The translations under genes were made by a program, and so were the position numbers. Of a stretch of 64,000 bases of DNA, positions 47,950-60,702 are shown one piece after another. The stretch comes from Adiantum capillus-veneris (taxonomy: Eukaryota > Streptophyta > Polypodiopsida > Polypodiales > Pteridaceae), in contig CM043949.1 of the NCBI GenBank assembly GCA_014529385.2, positions 110,761,977 through 110,825,976 of the forward strand, in the 5' to 3' direction. How positions within the stretch are numbered: position 1 is the first letter of the stretch; each line of letters starts with the position of its first letter. The notes under the pieces are model-generated. The model was not told the origin of the DNA. It ran no database searches and saw only the letters and a list, made by a program, of their open reading frames with translations.

Positions 47950-48760
47950 ATGATGGGGTGGCGGCCATGGTGGGGCGACGAGCTGAGCACACAAACCAGG
48001 GCCGATAGGTGCTTGATCGAGCCACCAACAACTCCACCGTGACGTGGTCGACAGGTGCTTGACAGAGCCACCGATGACTCCATCGTGATGTGGCCGACTT
48101 CGTCAACGGAGGACAACCAAGGGCATAGACGTGTTGACAGGATGGTTTGGACGACGCTCTGAGTATGTCGGTGAGGGCTGATGAGTACTTGAAGCACGAA
48201 GCGAACGACGTCACGATCAATGACAATGTGATATGACTGATCAAGGCCGAGTGTACCGACGGGGAAGACTACATCGAGGAAGAACAATCAAGGGGTCATC
48301 GGGGCAACACTTCAATGATGGAACAGAGTGTGCCGATGGGAGTGGGCAGGCGAACAAGTGCTTGAAGCATGAAGCGGATGACTCCACCATTGACTGCACC
48401 ATGATAGGGTCAATCAAGTCCGGTAGCACCAACGGAGCTGATAGATCATGCACGGCTATGATGATAGGGCGGGGTGGTCGACGGGTGAGCCAACATGATG
48501 GGTGTGTCAGCAAAGGGTCGACGGGTGGGGTGTGTCAAGGACAGAGCGGATGATGCCACCGCTGACTCCATCATGACGAGGTCGGTAGCATCGACAAGTC
48601 CTTCGGGCCATGCATGGGTGTGTTGATGGGGTGGCATGGAGGGACGGGTGAGCCAACAAGGAAGGTGTGTCAATGGGTGCATGAAGAACAAAGCGGACAA
48701 CGCCATGGTCGATGACACCATGACGGGGTCCGTAGCGTCGACAAGGCCGCCTATGTTATA
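47950..48760. repeat. Degenerate tandem repeats, about 50 and 150-175 bp
   Basis: A block like CTTGAAGCATGAAGCGGATGA followed by CCATGATGGGGTC-type sequence recurs near 48,187, 48,361, 48,532 and 48,679 (spacing about 174, 171 and 147). Near 48,010-48,105 a shorter version (GTGCTTGA...GAGCCACCGATGACTCCA) repeats at about 52 bp. CpG-rich and strongly diverged. Overlapping frames on both strands are probably by-products. Confidence 0.65.
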
Positions 48761-48779
48761 ACTAGAAGAATGCCCAAGA

Positions 48780-51700
48780 GACTTTGTAGGGGTGGAGAAA
48801 TGGAGCTCAAACCTAGCCTTGCAAAGTCATGTGGCCATCCCATATGTGGGTGGTCTCGAACCATACTATATGCTAAAATGGATCATATGAGCCATATGAT
48901 CCATTTTACTGCATAGTATGGGCCTTGACCACCCATAGTAGCTCAGATGGATATGCAACTATGCACGGGTGGGAAAATAGTGTTCACCTCCACTCGTGAA
49001 ATTTTTTGTGGCCATCTTATATCACTATGCCCTAAAAATGGTCATATGAGCCATATGGCCCATTTTATCGCATAGTTTGGGCCTTGACCGCCCATGCCAT
49101 ATTGTATGGATGTGAAACTTTTCATGCATGGGAGATTTGTACTCAATTCCACCCATGAAAATTTTCGGAGCCATCCGATATGGTTTGGGCAGTTTCGATA
49201 TACTATGTGCTAAAATGGGTCTATGTCTCATACGACCCATTTTGGCGCATAGTATGAGTCTTGACTGTCCATACCATATCGGATGGCTGTGAAACTTTGT
49301 ATGGGTGGAGGAATGGTGCTTACCCTCACCCGTACAAAGTCTTTTGTTCATCCGATAATATGGTTTTTGCGGTCCCAAACCCTACTATGCGCTAAAATGG
49401 GCCGTATGAGTCATATGGTCCATTTTAGCGCATAGTATCGACCTTGACCACCCAAACCAGATCAAGTAACTGTGAAACTTTGCATGAGTGGATAAATGGT
49501 GCTCATCTCCACCTGTGCAAAGTCTCGTCGCCATCCAATATGGTTTGGGCGGTCCCGATCCGTTCTATGCATTATAAACTCTAAACCTTGGACTTTGAAC
49601 TGTAATCCCTAAACCATAAACCCAAAACCTCAAACCTTAAACCTTGAACTCTGAACCTAAACCCTTAGTCCTAAACCCTAATCCTAAACCCTAATCCTAG
49701 ACACAAAATCCTAAACCCTAAAGCATAAAACTTAAACCTTGAATCACAAACCCTAAACCCTATACTCTAAGCCCTAAACCCTAGACCCTAACCCATAATC
49801 CCTAAACTATAAACCTTAAACCTTGAACCATAAACCCTAAATCCTAAACCGTGTACCCTAAACCCTAAGCCTTGTACCCTTTGAACCCCAAAACTCTAAA
49901 CCCTAACCTATAAATCCTAAACACAGATGACTGTGCAACTTTGGACCCGTGGGGGAAAGGTGCTTCATAGCCATCTAATATGGTTTGGACAGTCCCCACC
50001 CATACTATGCGCTAAATGGACCGTATGGCTACCCTATACCCTAAACCCTATGAACCTTAAACCCTAACCCCTAAACCCTAAACTTGGATGACTGTGGAAC
50101 TTTGCACGGGTGGAGAAATGGTACTCACCCCCACTCATGCAAAGTTTCACATCCATCCACCGATATGGTTTGGGCGGTTTCGACCCATACTATGCCCTAA
50201 AATGGAATGTATGGCTCATACGATCCATTTTAGCGCTTAGTATGGGCCTTGACCGCCCATATCATATCTGATGGCTGTGAAAATTTGCATGGGTGGAGAA
50301 ATGGTACTCACCCCCACCCATGCAATGTTTCACAGCCATCCAATATGGTTTGGGTAGTTCCGACCCATACTGTGCTCTAAAATGGGTCATATGGTTCATA
50401 CGTCTCATTTTAGCGCATAGTATGGTCCTTCATACCAGTTTAGATGGGTGTGTAACATTTCACGGGTGGAAGAATGGTTCTAAACTCCACCCATGAAAAG
50501 TATCATGGCCATCCTATATGGTTTGGGCAGTCTCGATCCATACTATGTGCAAAAATGGGCCATATGACTCATACGACCCATTTTAGCACATATAATGAGC
50601 CTTGACCACCCATACTAGTTTGGCTGGTTATAAAACTTTGTAAAAAGGAAAAAATGGTGCTCAAAACCACCCGTGAAATGTCTCATAGCTATCTCATATG
50701 GTTTGGGCAGTCAAAGCTAATACTATGGTTTGGGCTCATATGGCCTAAAATAGGCCATATGAGCCCGCCGACGACCCGTTTTAGCACAAAGTATGGTTTC
50801 GGACCGCCCAAACGATATTGGATGGCCACAAAACTTTGCATGAGTGGAGGTAGGGACTCTTCCCCCACCCCTACAAAGTTTCACAGCCATCCAATATGGT
50901 ATAAGTGATCAAGGCCCATAATATGTGCTAAAATGGGCCGTATGAGCCCGCCGATGACCCATTTTAGCGCATAGTATGGATCGCGACCACCCAAACCATA
51001 TTGGATGTCCATAAGAATTTACATGAGTGAAGACGAGTACCATTCCCCCACCCTTGCAAAGTTGCAAAGCCATCCAATATGGTATGGGTAGTCAAGGTCC
51101 ATACTATGTGCTAAAATGGGACATATGACTGATACAACACATTTTAGTGCTTAGTATGGGTCGAAACCACCTAAACCATAATGTATGGCTATGCAAATTT
51201 TTATGTGTGGGAGTGAGTACTTTTCCACCACCCATGAAATTTCTTGTGGCCATCCGATATGGTTTGGGTGGTCAAAGCCCATGATATGTGCTTAAATGGG
51301 TTGTATGAGCCATACGATCCATTTTAGCGCATAGTATGGCTCGGAACCGCGCAGACCATATTGTATGGCCACAAGAATTTATATAGGTGGAGATGAGAAT
51401 CATTCCTTTACTCTTTTCATGTTGCACATCCATCTAATATGGTATGGGCAGTCAAGGCCCATACTATGTGGACATATGGCTCTACAACCCATTTTAGCAC
51501 ATAGTATGGGTTTGGACCGCCCAAACCATAGTGGATGGCTATGAGATTGTTCATGAGCGGCAGGGAGAACCATTCACTTACTCTCAAAAAGATAAATAGC
51601 CATCCAATATGGTATGGGCGGTCAAGGCTCATACTATGCGCTAAAATGGGCCGTATGAGCCAAACAACCTATTTTATGGGTTGAGATCACCCAAACCATA

Positions 51701-54505
51701 TCAGATGGCCACGAGACTTTTCATGGATGGAGATAAGTACTATTACTGTACCCATGCATAATTTAATAGAGCCATCCAAATTGGTATGGACGGTCAAGTC
51801 CCATACTATGCTCTAAAATGGTCAGTATGATCCGTACGACCCATTTTAGCACATAGTATGGGCCTTGACCACCCATACCAGTTTGGATGGCTTTGCAATG
51901 TTGCACATGTGAGGAAATATTATGCAGTACCACCTTGTAAATTCTCATGGTCATCCAATATTTCTTGGGCTATCCCAACCCATACTATGTGCTAAAATGG
52001 ATTGTATGGCTCATGTGGCCCATTTTAGCGCATAGTATGGGCCTTGATCGTCTATAGCACTTATGATGGTTTTGAAACTTTTCAAGAGAGGAGAAATACT
52101 ACACCACTTCCACCCGTGAAAAGTCTTGTGGACATCCGATATGGTTTGGGCGGTCAAGACCCATACTATATGCTAAAATGGACCGTATGGCTCATACGAC
52201 CTATTTTAGCACATAGCATCGGTCTTGACCGTCCATACTAATTTGGATAGCTATGCAAATTTGTACAAGTGAGGGAATGATACTCACCCCCAACAATGAA
52301 AATTTTTAAAGCTATTTGATATGGTTTGGGTGGTCCCAACCCATACCATGGGCTAAAATGGGCCGTATGAGCCATATGGCCCATTTTAGCACATAATATG
52401 GGCCTTGACTACCCATAACGGATAGCTGTAAAACTTTTCATGGGTGGGAGATTAGTTCTCAATCCCACCCATGCAAATTTTCACAGCCATCTGGTTTGGG
52501 CAGTCCCGACCCATACTATGCGCTATGTCTCATACGACCCATTTTAGCGCATAATATGGGCCTTGACCGCCCATACCATATCGGATGGCTGTGCAACTTT
52601 TCACAGGTGGAGGAATGGATCTTGTTCTTATTTGTGTAAATTTTCACAACCATCAAGTATGGTTTTGGCAGTCCCGACCCAGACTATGCGCTAAAATGGA
52701 CCATAAGAGCTATACGACCCATTTAAGCACATAGTATGGGCCTTGATCTCCCATACCAATTTGGACGGCTGTGTAACTTTGCACGGGTAGAATAATGGTT
52801 CTCACTTCCACCCATAAAAATTATCATGTCCATCCAACATGGTTTGGGCGGTCCCGACTTGTACTATACGAAAAAATGGATCGTATGGCTCAGACGACCC
52901 ATTTTAGCGCATAGTATAAGCCTTGACCACCCATACATGTTTGGATGGATGTGAAAATTTGTGGGGGGGGGGGGGGGGGAGATTCTTACCTCCATCCGTG
53001 CAAAGTATCACATCCATCTAATATGGTTTGGGCGGTCAAGGCCCATACTATGCGCTAAAATGGGTCATATGAGCCATGCAACCCATTTTAGCACATAGTA
53101 TGGTTCGAGACCGCCCAAACCATATCGAATAGCCATGAGACTTTGCACAGGTGGAAGTGAGTACCATTCTTCTATCTGCGCAAAGTTACACAACCATCCA
53201 AATTGGTATGGGCACTCAAGGCCCTTATTATGCTCTAAAATGGGACATATGAGCCATACGACCCATTTTAGCGCATAGTATGGGTTGGGACTGCCTAAAT
53301 CATATTGGATGGCCACAAGAATTTGTATGAGTGGGGGTGATGCTATTATCTCACCCTTGCAAAGTCTCACAACCATCCGATATGGTCTAGGCGGTCAAGG
53401 CCCATACTAGGTGCTAAAATGGACCGTATGAGCCATACAATCCATTCTACGTATCGTATGGTTCGTGACCACCCAAACCATATTGGATGGACACAATAAT
53501 TTGAATGTGTGGGGTTAAGAACTATTCTCCCATCCCTGCAAAGTTTCATAGACATCCAATATGGTATGGGGAATCAAAGCCCATAATATGTGCTAAATGG
53601 GTCGTATGAGCCATACATCTCATTTTAGCACATAGTATGGTTCAAGACCACCCAAACCATATCGGATGTCCCCACAAGACTTTTCAAGGGTGGATTTGAG
53701 CACCATTAATTTAACCCTGCAATATTGAACAACTACCCAATATGGTATGGACAGTCAAGATCCATACTATGTGCTAAAATGGACATATGGCTGATACAAC
53801 CCATTTTAGTGCATAGTATGGGACCGGACTGTCCAAACTATATTAGGTGGCTATGAGAATTTTCATGAGTGGTGTTGAGAACCATTCACCCACTATTGAA
53901 AAGTTTAATAGCCATGCAATATGGTTTGGGTGGTCAAGGACCATAATATGTGCTAAAATGAAACATATGGCTCATACAACCCATTTTAGCATATAATATG
54001 GGTTGAAATTGCTCAAACCATATCAGATGGCCATGAGACTTTGCACAAGTGGGTTAAGTACTATTCCCCTACCTGTGAAAATTTGCAAAGCCATCCAAAT
54101 TGATATGCATGGTCAAGGCCCATACTATACGCTAAAATGGTCCATATGAGTCGTACGATCTATTTTAGCGCATACTATGGGCCTTGATCACCCAGACCAC
54201 TTTGGATGGCCGTGAAATGTAGCACAAGTGGGAGAATAGTGCTCACCCCATCCATGTAAAGTCTCACAGCCATCTAATATGGTTTGGGAATTCCCAACCC
54301 ATACTATGTGCTAAAATGGGTCGTATATCTCTTGCCTATTTTAGCGCATAGTATGGGTCTTGACCACCCATACCATATCAGATGGATGTGAAACTTTGCA
54401 CATGTGGAGGAACACTGCTCACTCTTAACCGTAAATTTTTTTCACAGCCATCTAATAGGGTTTGGGCGGTCTCGACCCATAATATGTGTTGAAATGGATC
54501 GTATG
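48780..54505. repeat. ~180-bp satellite built of two alternating inverted repeats
   Basis: About 29 diverged monomers, measured from recurrences of the word GCGCATAGTATGGG and variants (for example near 49,235, 49,427, 50,232, 52,025, 52,540, 53,270, 54,345; typical spacing 160-190). Each monomer holds one dyad, ACTATGCGCTAAAATGGG / CCCATTTTAGCGCATAGT around a CCGTATGAGCCATACG centre. It holds a second, CCATATCGGATGGCTGTGAAACTTTG / CAAAGTTTCACAGCCATCCGATATGG, around a GGGTGG...CCACCC centre. Telomere-like DNA interrupts it at 49,569-49,925 and about 50,028-50,092, and a run of 17 G lies at 52,963-52,979. Many short frames here are by-products. Confidence 0.93.
49569..49925. repeat. Interstitial telomere-like repeats (CCCTAAA)
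   Basis: About 350 bases made mostly of AACCCTAAA and close variants (CTAAACCTTGAA, CCCTAATCC). CCCTAAA is the complement of the plant telomere repeat TTTAGGG. The copies are degenerate, so this is an old internal block. A shorter block lies at about 50,028-50,092. Confidence 0.88.
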
Positions 54506-56917
54506 TGTGAGGGCCATGCCAGGGACCGTCGGCTGCAACATTTCCAAATGGATACACCACAATTTCTGGCAACATCTTGCTTAAGACCAAAAGCAAGACA
54601 GAAATCTTCCCGCTCTTTGATGCTAACTGAAGGAGTGATAACATTTACTTTTCTCTTACGGAACCCTTAACCCTGAAATATGTTTCCTTATCGCTTTGAA
54701 ATTTCCAGTCGAAGTCATTAGACTAAATTCAAACTCAACCTTCCAGGGTCAAGCTCATTAGTTCACCCTTGGTTCAAGGCCACTAATGCTTTTTTCTTAG
54801 TTATTGCCGAGTACACAGCAGTCAGAGCATTCCCGTAAGATGAGTGTATTTAATAGCTACACAAAGCCCTCGTTCCCAAGTTTGATTCCCACTCCGTAGA
54901 TCGGAATCCTTTATCCCGTTTTCAATTGAACTAAATGAACAACATAAAATTGGGTTCAACTTTTCAGCCAACAAGTTAACCCTTCATAATCCACCCTCCC
55001 ACCAAACCATTTGGTAAATGCACCTTCCCAAGGTAGTACTATGATACTAGAAAACAATATTCCAATCATGTCAAACCAAGAATACATTTCAAGCATTTAA
55101 AAGAAACATACAAACTACTGCATACCTTTGCAAGTGTGCATTTATCAGATTGTTTTCACTTTTTTCCTTTATAGAATATTTTACTTCCTTTTTAATTTAC
55201 TATTAGTAAAATTATCTAACTATCTTTCAAGCAATCACATATACTTCTCCAGGCATATCCCTATCCTTGTCCTAGGACTTGGGTATCCTGTCTCCTCCAC
55301 CACGGTGGAGGTGGCACCTTGACACAATTTCCAATTCTTATTTTTATTTATCTTGTGTGGGAAAGGCTTATAAAAATAATTTCCTCTAGATTCTTCCTAA
55401 ATCAATAATCTGAGAAGCGGAGTAAAGGTCCGACTTATGAGGACAATTGTGGAATAGCCCATTTAGGTTCCTAGCCTTTCCAAGGTGCCTTTTTACCAAA
55501 TAATCAGATGAGTTTATTCATTAATTTACATCCTCCTTCCTTATCCCAATCCCTTCATGGATCCATTTTCCATCCTCCTTTTCCCATCGGCATCAGGTCT
55601 ACCTGGACTAGGCCGATTTTCAGATGTATCCGCGGGTCCCTATCACCCAGCCAGGACTCACTCCCATTTTATTCCATTTCTAGGAAAGTGAATGAGCCCA
55701 AGATTAAACCATAAACCAACGGTTATCAATCATAGCCAAAAAGGACCATCCCCCATTGCATCCCATAGGTAAACACCTGTGCCGGCCTTTTCCAAGCATG
55801 TAAGACAAAGTTCACACTTAAATCTTCTATGTTATGCTAGGGCTATCCACATCAAATCTTCTCGATAAAGTTTTGATCCTAGTTTAATTTAGATTAAGTT
55901 CCTTGAGTTGTAATCTCTTAGTTCCTAGTTCATTTTAATCTTTAATCAAACAAGACCTTAAGAAATACAACGAGTCTCTTGGGTGTTTAAGGTTTTGTCT
56001 CAACGTAAGTTTCAAGCTAAACCCGACTTTGACGAATCCCATTTTTCTCCCTTTGCATTATTTTCCATCCAGGGGGCATCTCCATGAAAGTGATGGGAGT
56101 TTTATGTTCAAGCAACACGGTCACAACATCCATGAAGCTATCCCCTTACTCCCCCCTTCGAATTTGCAAAACAAACTTGAAAGTAGACAAACTTGAAATG
56201 AACAATGCATATGTTTTATACAATGAGTTTTTCTTTGATGTGATCCATGCGTGGTAAACATAAAACTTTGGAATGGACTAACTTGCAATCTTGAGACAAA
56301 TAATCAAGAAACTTCCTTTGAGTGCTTATGCAAGAGTGAAACCCTGCCATGCATGGTAGTGTAAGCATGAAACAAAATGTGATGTTCCTAAGAGTGGACA
56401 TGCTAGTGTAGTGAAAAATGCTCATGTAATAGTGTATGCATGATTAATATTTTTTTTTAAATACGGGATTTAGGATTAATTATGTAGCTAGAAGAGGCTT
56501 ATGTATTTGGGACTCTCCAATTGATAAGAGGGAGGGGGGATACCTTCATTGAAAGGAAATTCCCACTTCCAAGGAAAAAATCTTTTGATTAAGATAGAGC
56601 TACCCTTGAAAACTTAACTCTCCTTGAGCTTATTTGTATCACTATAAAAATCTTACACACATGCTCTTTTTCTCTTTGAAAGAAGAAAAATCATATTTCT
56701 TAAATAAATAAAAAAACTTGTGAACCTTTCATAAGAGCATTCTTTTTAGATTAAATTATAATATCATTTTGAATAGAATGGTTAATTCCAAAAAAATTCA
56801 ATACTTAATTGCCGTGATTATGTGGCAATTATCTTGTGCATCTTAAAAATAGAAAAATATATTTTTGACGAGGTTTAAGGATATGCATAGATATTAGTCA
56901 TCATCCAACATGCATGC
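54506..56917. other. Unassigned non-coding region
   Basis: No coding frame or recognisable element. A perfect short inverted repeat, CCTCCACCACGGTGGAGG, lies at 55,294-55,311. Short frames (at most 88 codons) have no motifs. Parts of 54,700-56,100 have the mixed texture of a retroelement LTR or leader, but no boundaries were found. Confidence 0.5.
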
Positions 56918-57210
56918 TATTTTAGTATGCTCTCCACTCACCTATGGTTAAAAAGAGTGCTTTCTACTCTCTCTATGCCATATTAGTATGGTAATCTAGA
57001 GAACAGAACTTGACATATAAGTATGATCTCTAGTCACCGATGGTTAAAGAGAGTGATTTCTACTCTCTCTATGCCATATTAGTCTGGTAATCTAGAGAAT
57101 GAAACTTGAAATATAAGTATGATCTTTAGTCACCTATGGTTAAAGAGAGTGCTTTCTACTCTCTCTATGCCATATGAGTCTGGTAATCTAAAGAACTTGA
57201 AACATCGGAT
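56918..57210. repeat. Three tandem copies of a 96-bp unit
   Basis: The word TATGGTTAAAGAGAGTG (with variants) starts near 56,943, 57,039 and 57,135, an exact 96-base period. Units include TTTCTACTCTCTCTATGCCATAT and GGTAATCTAGAGAA. Copies differ by a few bases. Confidence 0.93.
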
Positions 57211-57769
57211 TTTGAAATAAAATTGTAGTTAGTGGTTAGCAACGTTGTTAGTTGACAAGAGAAAATTAGTAGTTTGTCCTTCTAAGAAAGAGGGAAGTTT
57301 ACTTATGTAAATGTGAGAGATTAAGCATGAATTAATGTAGAATGAAGAGTAACCCAATATTTAAGGTGTGCAATGGCATGAAGATGACAAGAAAACATTA
57401 CCTTGGTGTGTGTATGTTAAGAGTCTTCTCCTTGCTTTGGGTGATTGAAGAAGCTTGTTGATGTAGTCGACTCTCCCTCTCTTCAAGACCACCAATTTTG
57501 CTACTTGGAAGGAGCGAATGGAAAGAGGCAAGAGAGATTCAAGCTATGAAAAGCTTAGGGGTTATGAGAGAGTGTAATGGGAAGAAGATCAAGTTATAGG
57601 AAGCATGGTTATGGTTTTTGGCCGTGGCTTTTCTTGGAGAGGAGGTGTGTGTGTATTTCAAGAGGCTTGGCTATGGCTTCCTCAAGCTTCTCTACAACTA
57701 ATTCTCTAGTTGCATCCTAAAAATGGAGGAGAGAAGTGAAGAATGAGAAGAGAAGCCCTCTTTTTATGC

Positions 57770-57990
57770 ACAAGTTTGATAAGTGCTTTCCCTTATCTTG
57801 ATAGCTTATCTTCCTTATCTTGATAACTTATCTTTCTGTGATAATTTATCTTGATAACTTATCTTACTTATTTTACTTATCAAACTTTTTCAACAAGTTA
57901 CTTACTCACCTTATCCTTATCTTCTCTTTTCTTTCTTTATTTTTTTCTTTTTCCTTTTCCCTTATCTTATCTTTTCCTTTATGCTAATTT
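57770..57990. repeat. TTATCTTGATAACTTATC minisatellite and pyrimidine tract
   Basis: Loose repeats of CTTATCTTGATAACTTATCTT, about 19-29 bases apart, lie at 57,780-57,900. A TTTCTTTTCC pyrimidine-rich stretch follows. Low complexity, non-coding. Confidence 0.8.
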
Positions 57991-58178
57991 TTCTCAAAAT
58001 GAAAATCTAATTTCCTATGCATTGGTTATGTCCATGTTCCCATGGCATAAGCCGGAAGTGTCTTGTGAGTATACTCTGCTGCTTAATTGAGCCTGAATTT
58101 TCTCGAACATTTTTTCTTTATATATATTTTTTGTTTCTTTTTCATCTTTTAAATCAATGTCTTAGATGTGTTGGCCTC

Positions 58179-58390
58179 TGTTGACGGTGGAACACAGAAG
58201 AAGTTTCCCCAATTTGTTGTATCATTATTTTTGAAGCGGAATGATATTTTTTGTAATATTTGAGCAGCCATTAGACTTTGTGGGAACAAGCCTCTAGGGA
58301 AGAGTTGTATATGAGCTAAATTTTGTAACCCTAAGCCTAATTTTTGAAATTAATCAGTTTCGTGTTTCACTGTGCACTATGTCTGAGAGT

Positions 58391-58439
<49 letters not shown>

Positions 58440-58690
58440 TGTGGTTTCTTCTCTTCCCTATGCGCTCTACGGAAGGTCCATTGTGAAAGTGACACCATCA
58501 ACATGTTAGCAATAGCGAGGGCATCTATCCAACACCAAGAGTATGTGATACCAATGATGTTGCAAAGTGAGCTCCTATGAGCTTCCGAGTGAGTTTTTGC
58601 AAAGGGAGTATCCGTTTGATGAGTTATTTGTACCTATGAGTTCACGGGGAGTAGAGATACACATTAGGAATATATGCTACAAAAAGAGGT
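58179..58690 (+). repeat. Family F LTR, plus strand, right-truncated
   Basis: It starts TGTTGACGGTGGAACAC and follows the LTR at 24,525 for about 510 bases: TATA region GTTGTATATGAGCTAAATTTTGTAACCCTAAGCC, a GA microsatellite at about 58,394-58,438, then GAGCTTCCGAGTGAGTTTT and GAGTTCACGGGGAGTAGAG. It then passes directly into pol-type coding sequence. The rest of the LTR, the primer site, leader and gag are missing. Confidence 0.75.
58394..58438. repeat. (GA)n microsatellite
   Basis: A run of about 22 GA units within the family F LTR, at the same relative place as the TG/GA run at 24,720-24,800. Confidence 0.95.
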
Positions 58691-58739
58691 AACTCGACCA
58701 AACTCAGGAACAAAAATGGATTACATATCCCTATGCTGA

Positions 58740-60217
58740 GTTAGAAAAACAAAGACTGGAAATTTGTCAAAAGATGATCGCAAACCTTACTAGAGCCAAC
58801 TGCAAGGAAACACGTGGAGGAGGTAAAACTTCCAGTATCAATACCAAGGAACCCTCCAAAACATGGATCTGAAAGAATAATTGTTGACCCGGAAATTGAA
58901 TTAGAACCTGAACATTCAATTGAAAAACCTGGGATAGTGCTGAACTCAACAAATCGAAATTCAAAAGGTCTTTCAACCTATCATACCGGAATTGTATAAA
59001 GGAGATGAGGGCTTGAATGATCTTTGGAGACAGATAAGGGAATCAAATGAAGCTAATGAACTAAGCCAAAGGGTTAACAAAACTATTATGGGAGAAGATG
59101 CCTTCCTTCCTCCTATTGAAGAATTTGAGGCAGGACCTCAAGCAGATCTAGAAATGCACTTGTATTGGGGAGACAAGGGTTCTGTGAAGTCTTGGGATAA
59201 TCATCCTATATTTCTGAGAAATTTGCCCTTTTATATGGGAGAGTATGAAGCAAAGTTGGATGTGAAGGTTGTTCCATCACAAAAACTATCTACAAGGAAT
59301 GGTATAGACTCGCAAGGGTTGATAACCATCTTATCAACTCCAGTGACTTGTACCATTACTCTTGCCGAGCTTCTCAGAATAAGACCTAATATGTGGAATA
59401 TGGTAGAAAAATGTCTCAAAAAATTTGGAGTAAGGGATCCGAATTCACAAATGCGGGAAGGAATCAAGGAATTAAAGAAACCTCAAGTAAACATGCAACC
59501 AGTGCCCTTAAACAAGGTAGGAGAATATTGTGAAGGGGAAGATGGCAATACCACGCTCCCAGTTGAATTAGAAAGTGTCATCACCATGGAAATTCTTGAT
59601 AGTGGAGCTGGTGTAGCCATCACAACAAAGGATGTATGGAAGAAATGGGAAAAACCAGCTTTGAAAACCACTCGGATGAAGCTGCAACTGGCTGATGGTT
59701 ATATGGAGAGGCCCATAGGGCTTTTGGAAAAAGTACTTGTTACGCCTTGTAGAATCAAGTACACGCATACCTTTGCAATCGTGATTTTGGCAAGAAAAAT
59801 AACTATGACATAATACTTGGACGACCCTTCATGTGACAATTAAAGATGGTCCAAGATTGGGGCTACAATCACATATACCTCAGACACATGGAGACTACTA
59901 CGAGAATAAACCTTAAAGACCATAGATACAAAGATGTGGACAGAACCCCGATAGAGGAGTTTGAATCTGCTAGGATAGTAGGGTTAGAAATCCCAGACTG
60001 GCTAGGTAAACCAAAGGAGTTATGGATGTGTGGGACATCCAATTGTGGAAGCCTAAAAGGAGAAGAATGTATTTTAGATAGAGCGATCGAGGATACAGAA
60101 TACATTCCAAAACCTTTTTTAGAAGAGTCCTTCGAACCTTTAGAATGGACACATATTCTAGCCACCTTAGATGTGTGCGCTATTGTGGAGGAACCGACGA
60201 CGAAGTTTTGTGACTAG
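58740..60217 (+). pseudogene. Family G/F protease and spacer domain, plus copy
   Basis: A glutamine/lysine-rich lead-in (ELEKQRLEICQKM) precedes acidic segments at 58,814-59,340. The protease in the frame 58,992-59,813 contains ITMEILDSGAGVAITTKDVW and MKLQLADGYMERPIGLLEKV. A frameshift near 59,785 moves NYDIILGRPFM into another frame. The spacer at 59,846-60,217 contains ELWMCGTSNCGSLKGEECIL and matches 33,240-33,580 on the minus strand. DSG and ILGRPF mark an aspartic protease of retroviral type. The order PR-spacer-RT agrees with the minus copy. Confidence 0.85.
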
Positions 60218-60702
60218 GATGGTTATGATGTGGTTCCATACTACATTGGTTGAGTTAATAGAAGGTGATGAGTTAATAGAAGGTGATGACCAAATCTCTA
60301 GACAATCCAAAAAAATAAAAAATAAGTAAGAAGTAGATGGGGAGCGGTTCCACGATTCTACAGATCATCTTGAACGAGATGAAGATGCGGATAATGAATG
60401 TTCTGACAATCCGAGTGAGATAGAGGAAATAATACATGATGTAAGGTTTTACGATTTTCCAAATCAAAACCCCAAACATCAAGTACATTACAAAAAAGGA
60501 AGGGAGATCACAAGGCAAGAGATAACCTATTGCCCAACATAAAAACAGAACGAAATTCTTATCTCTGGTAAAGGTAGAAGACTGCATTAAAAACAAAATA
60601 TCACGCTAGTTCTCTCAAGATAGAGACCCCAGGACAAAAGACAATCCTAGGGATGTAAAAAAACCAACTCAGAAGTGGAATGCAGAAACTAAATCTAAAG
60701 GA

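Noticed and set aside
47736-48721. Overlapping frames of up to 183 codons on both strands
   Set aside because: GC-rich degenerate repeats give long frames by composition. No motif or single favoured strand is evident.
48780-54505. CRISPR-like interpretation of regularly spaced repeats
   Set aside because: Period, eukaryotic context, divergence and lack of unique spacers fit a satellite, not a CRISPR array.
49025-54644. Many 60-117-codon frames with similar protein text (e.g. GLGGxxPYYVLKWVV)
   Set aside because: They recur because the satellite monomer recurs. Frames break at random and occur on both strands.
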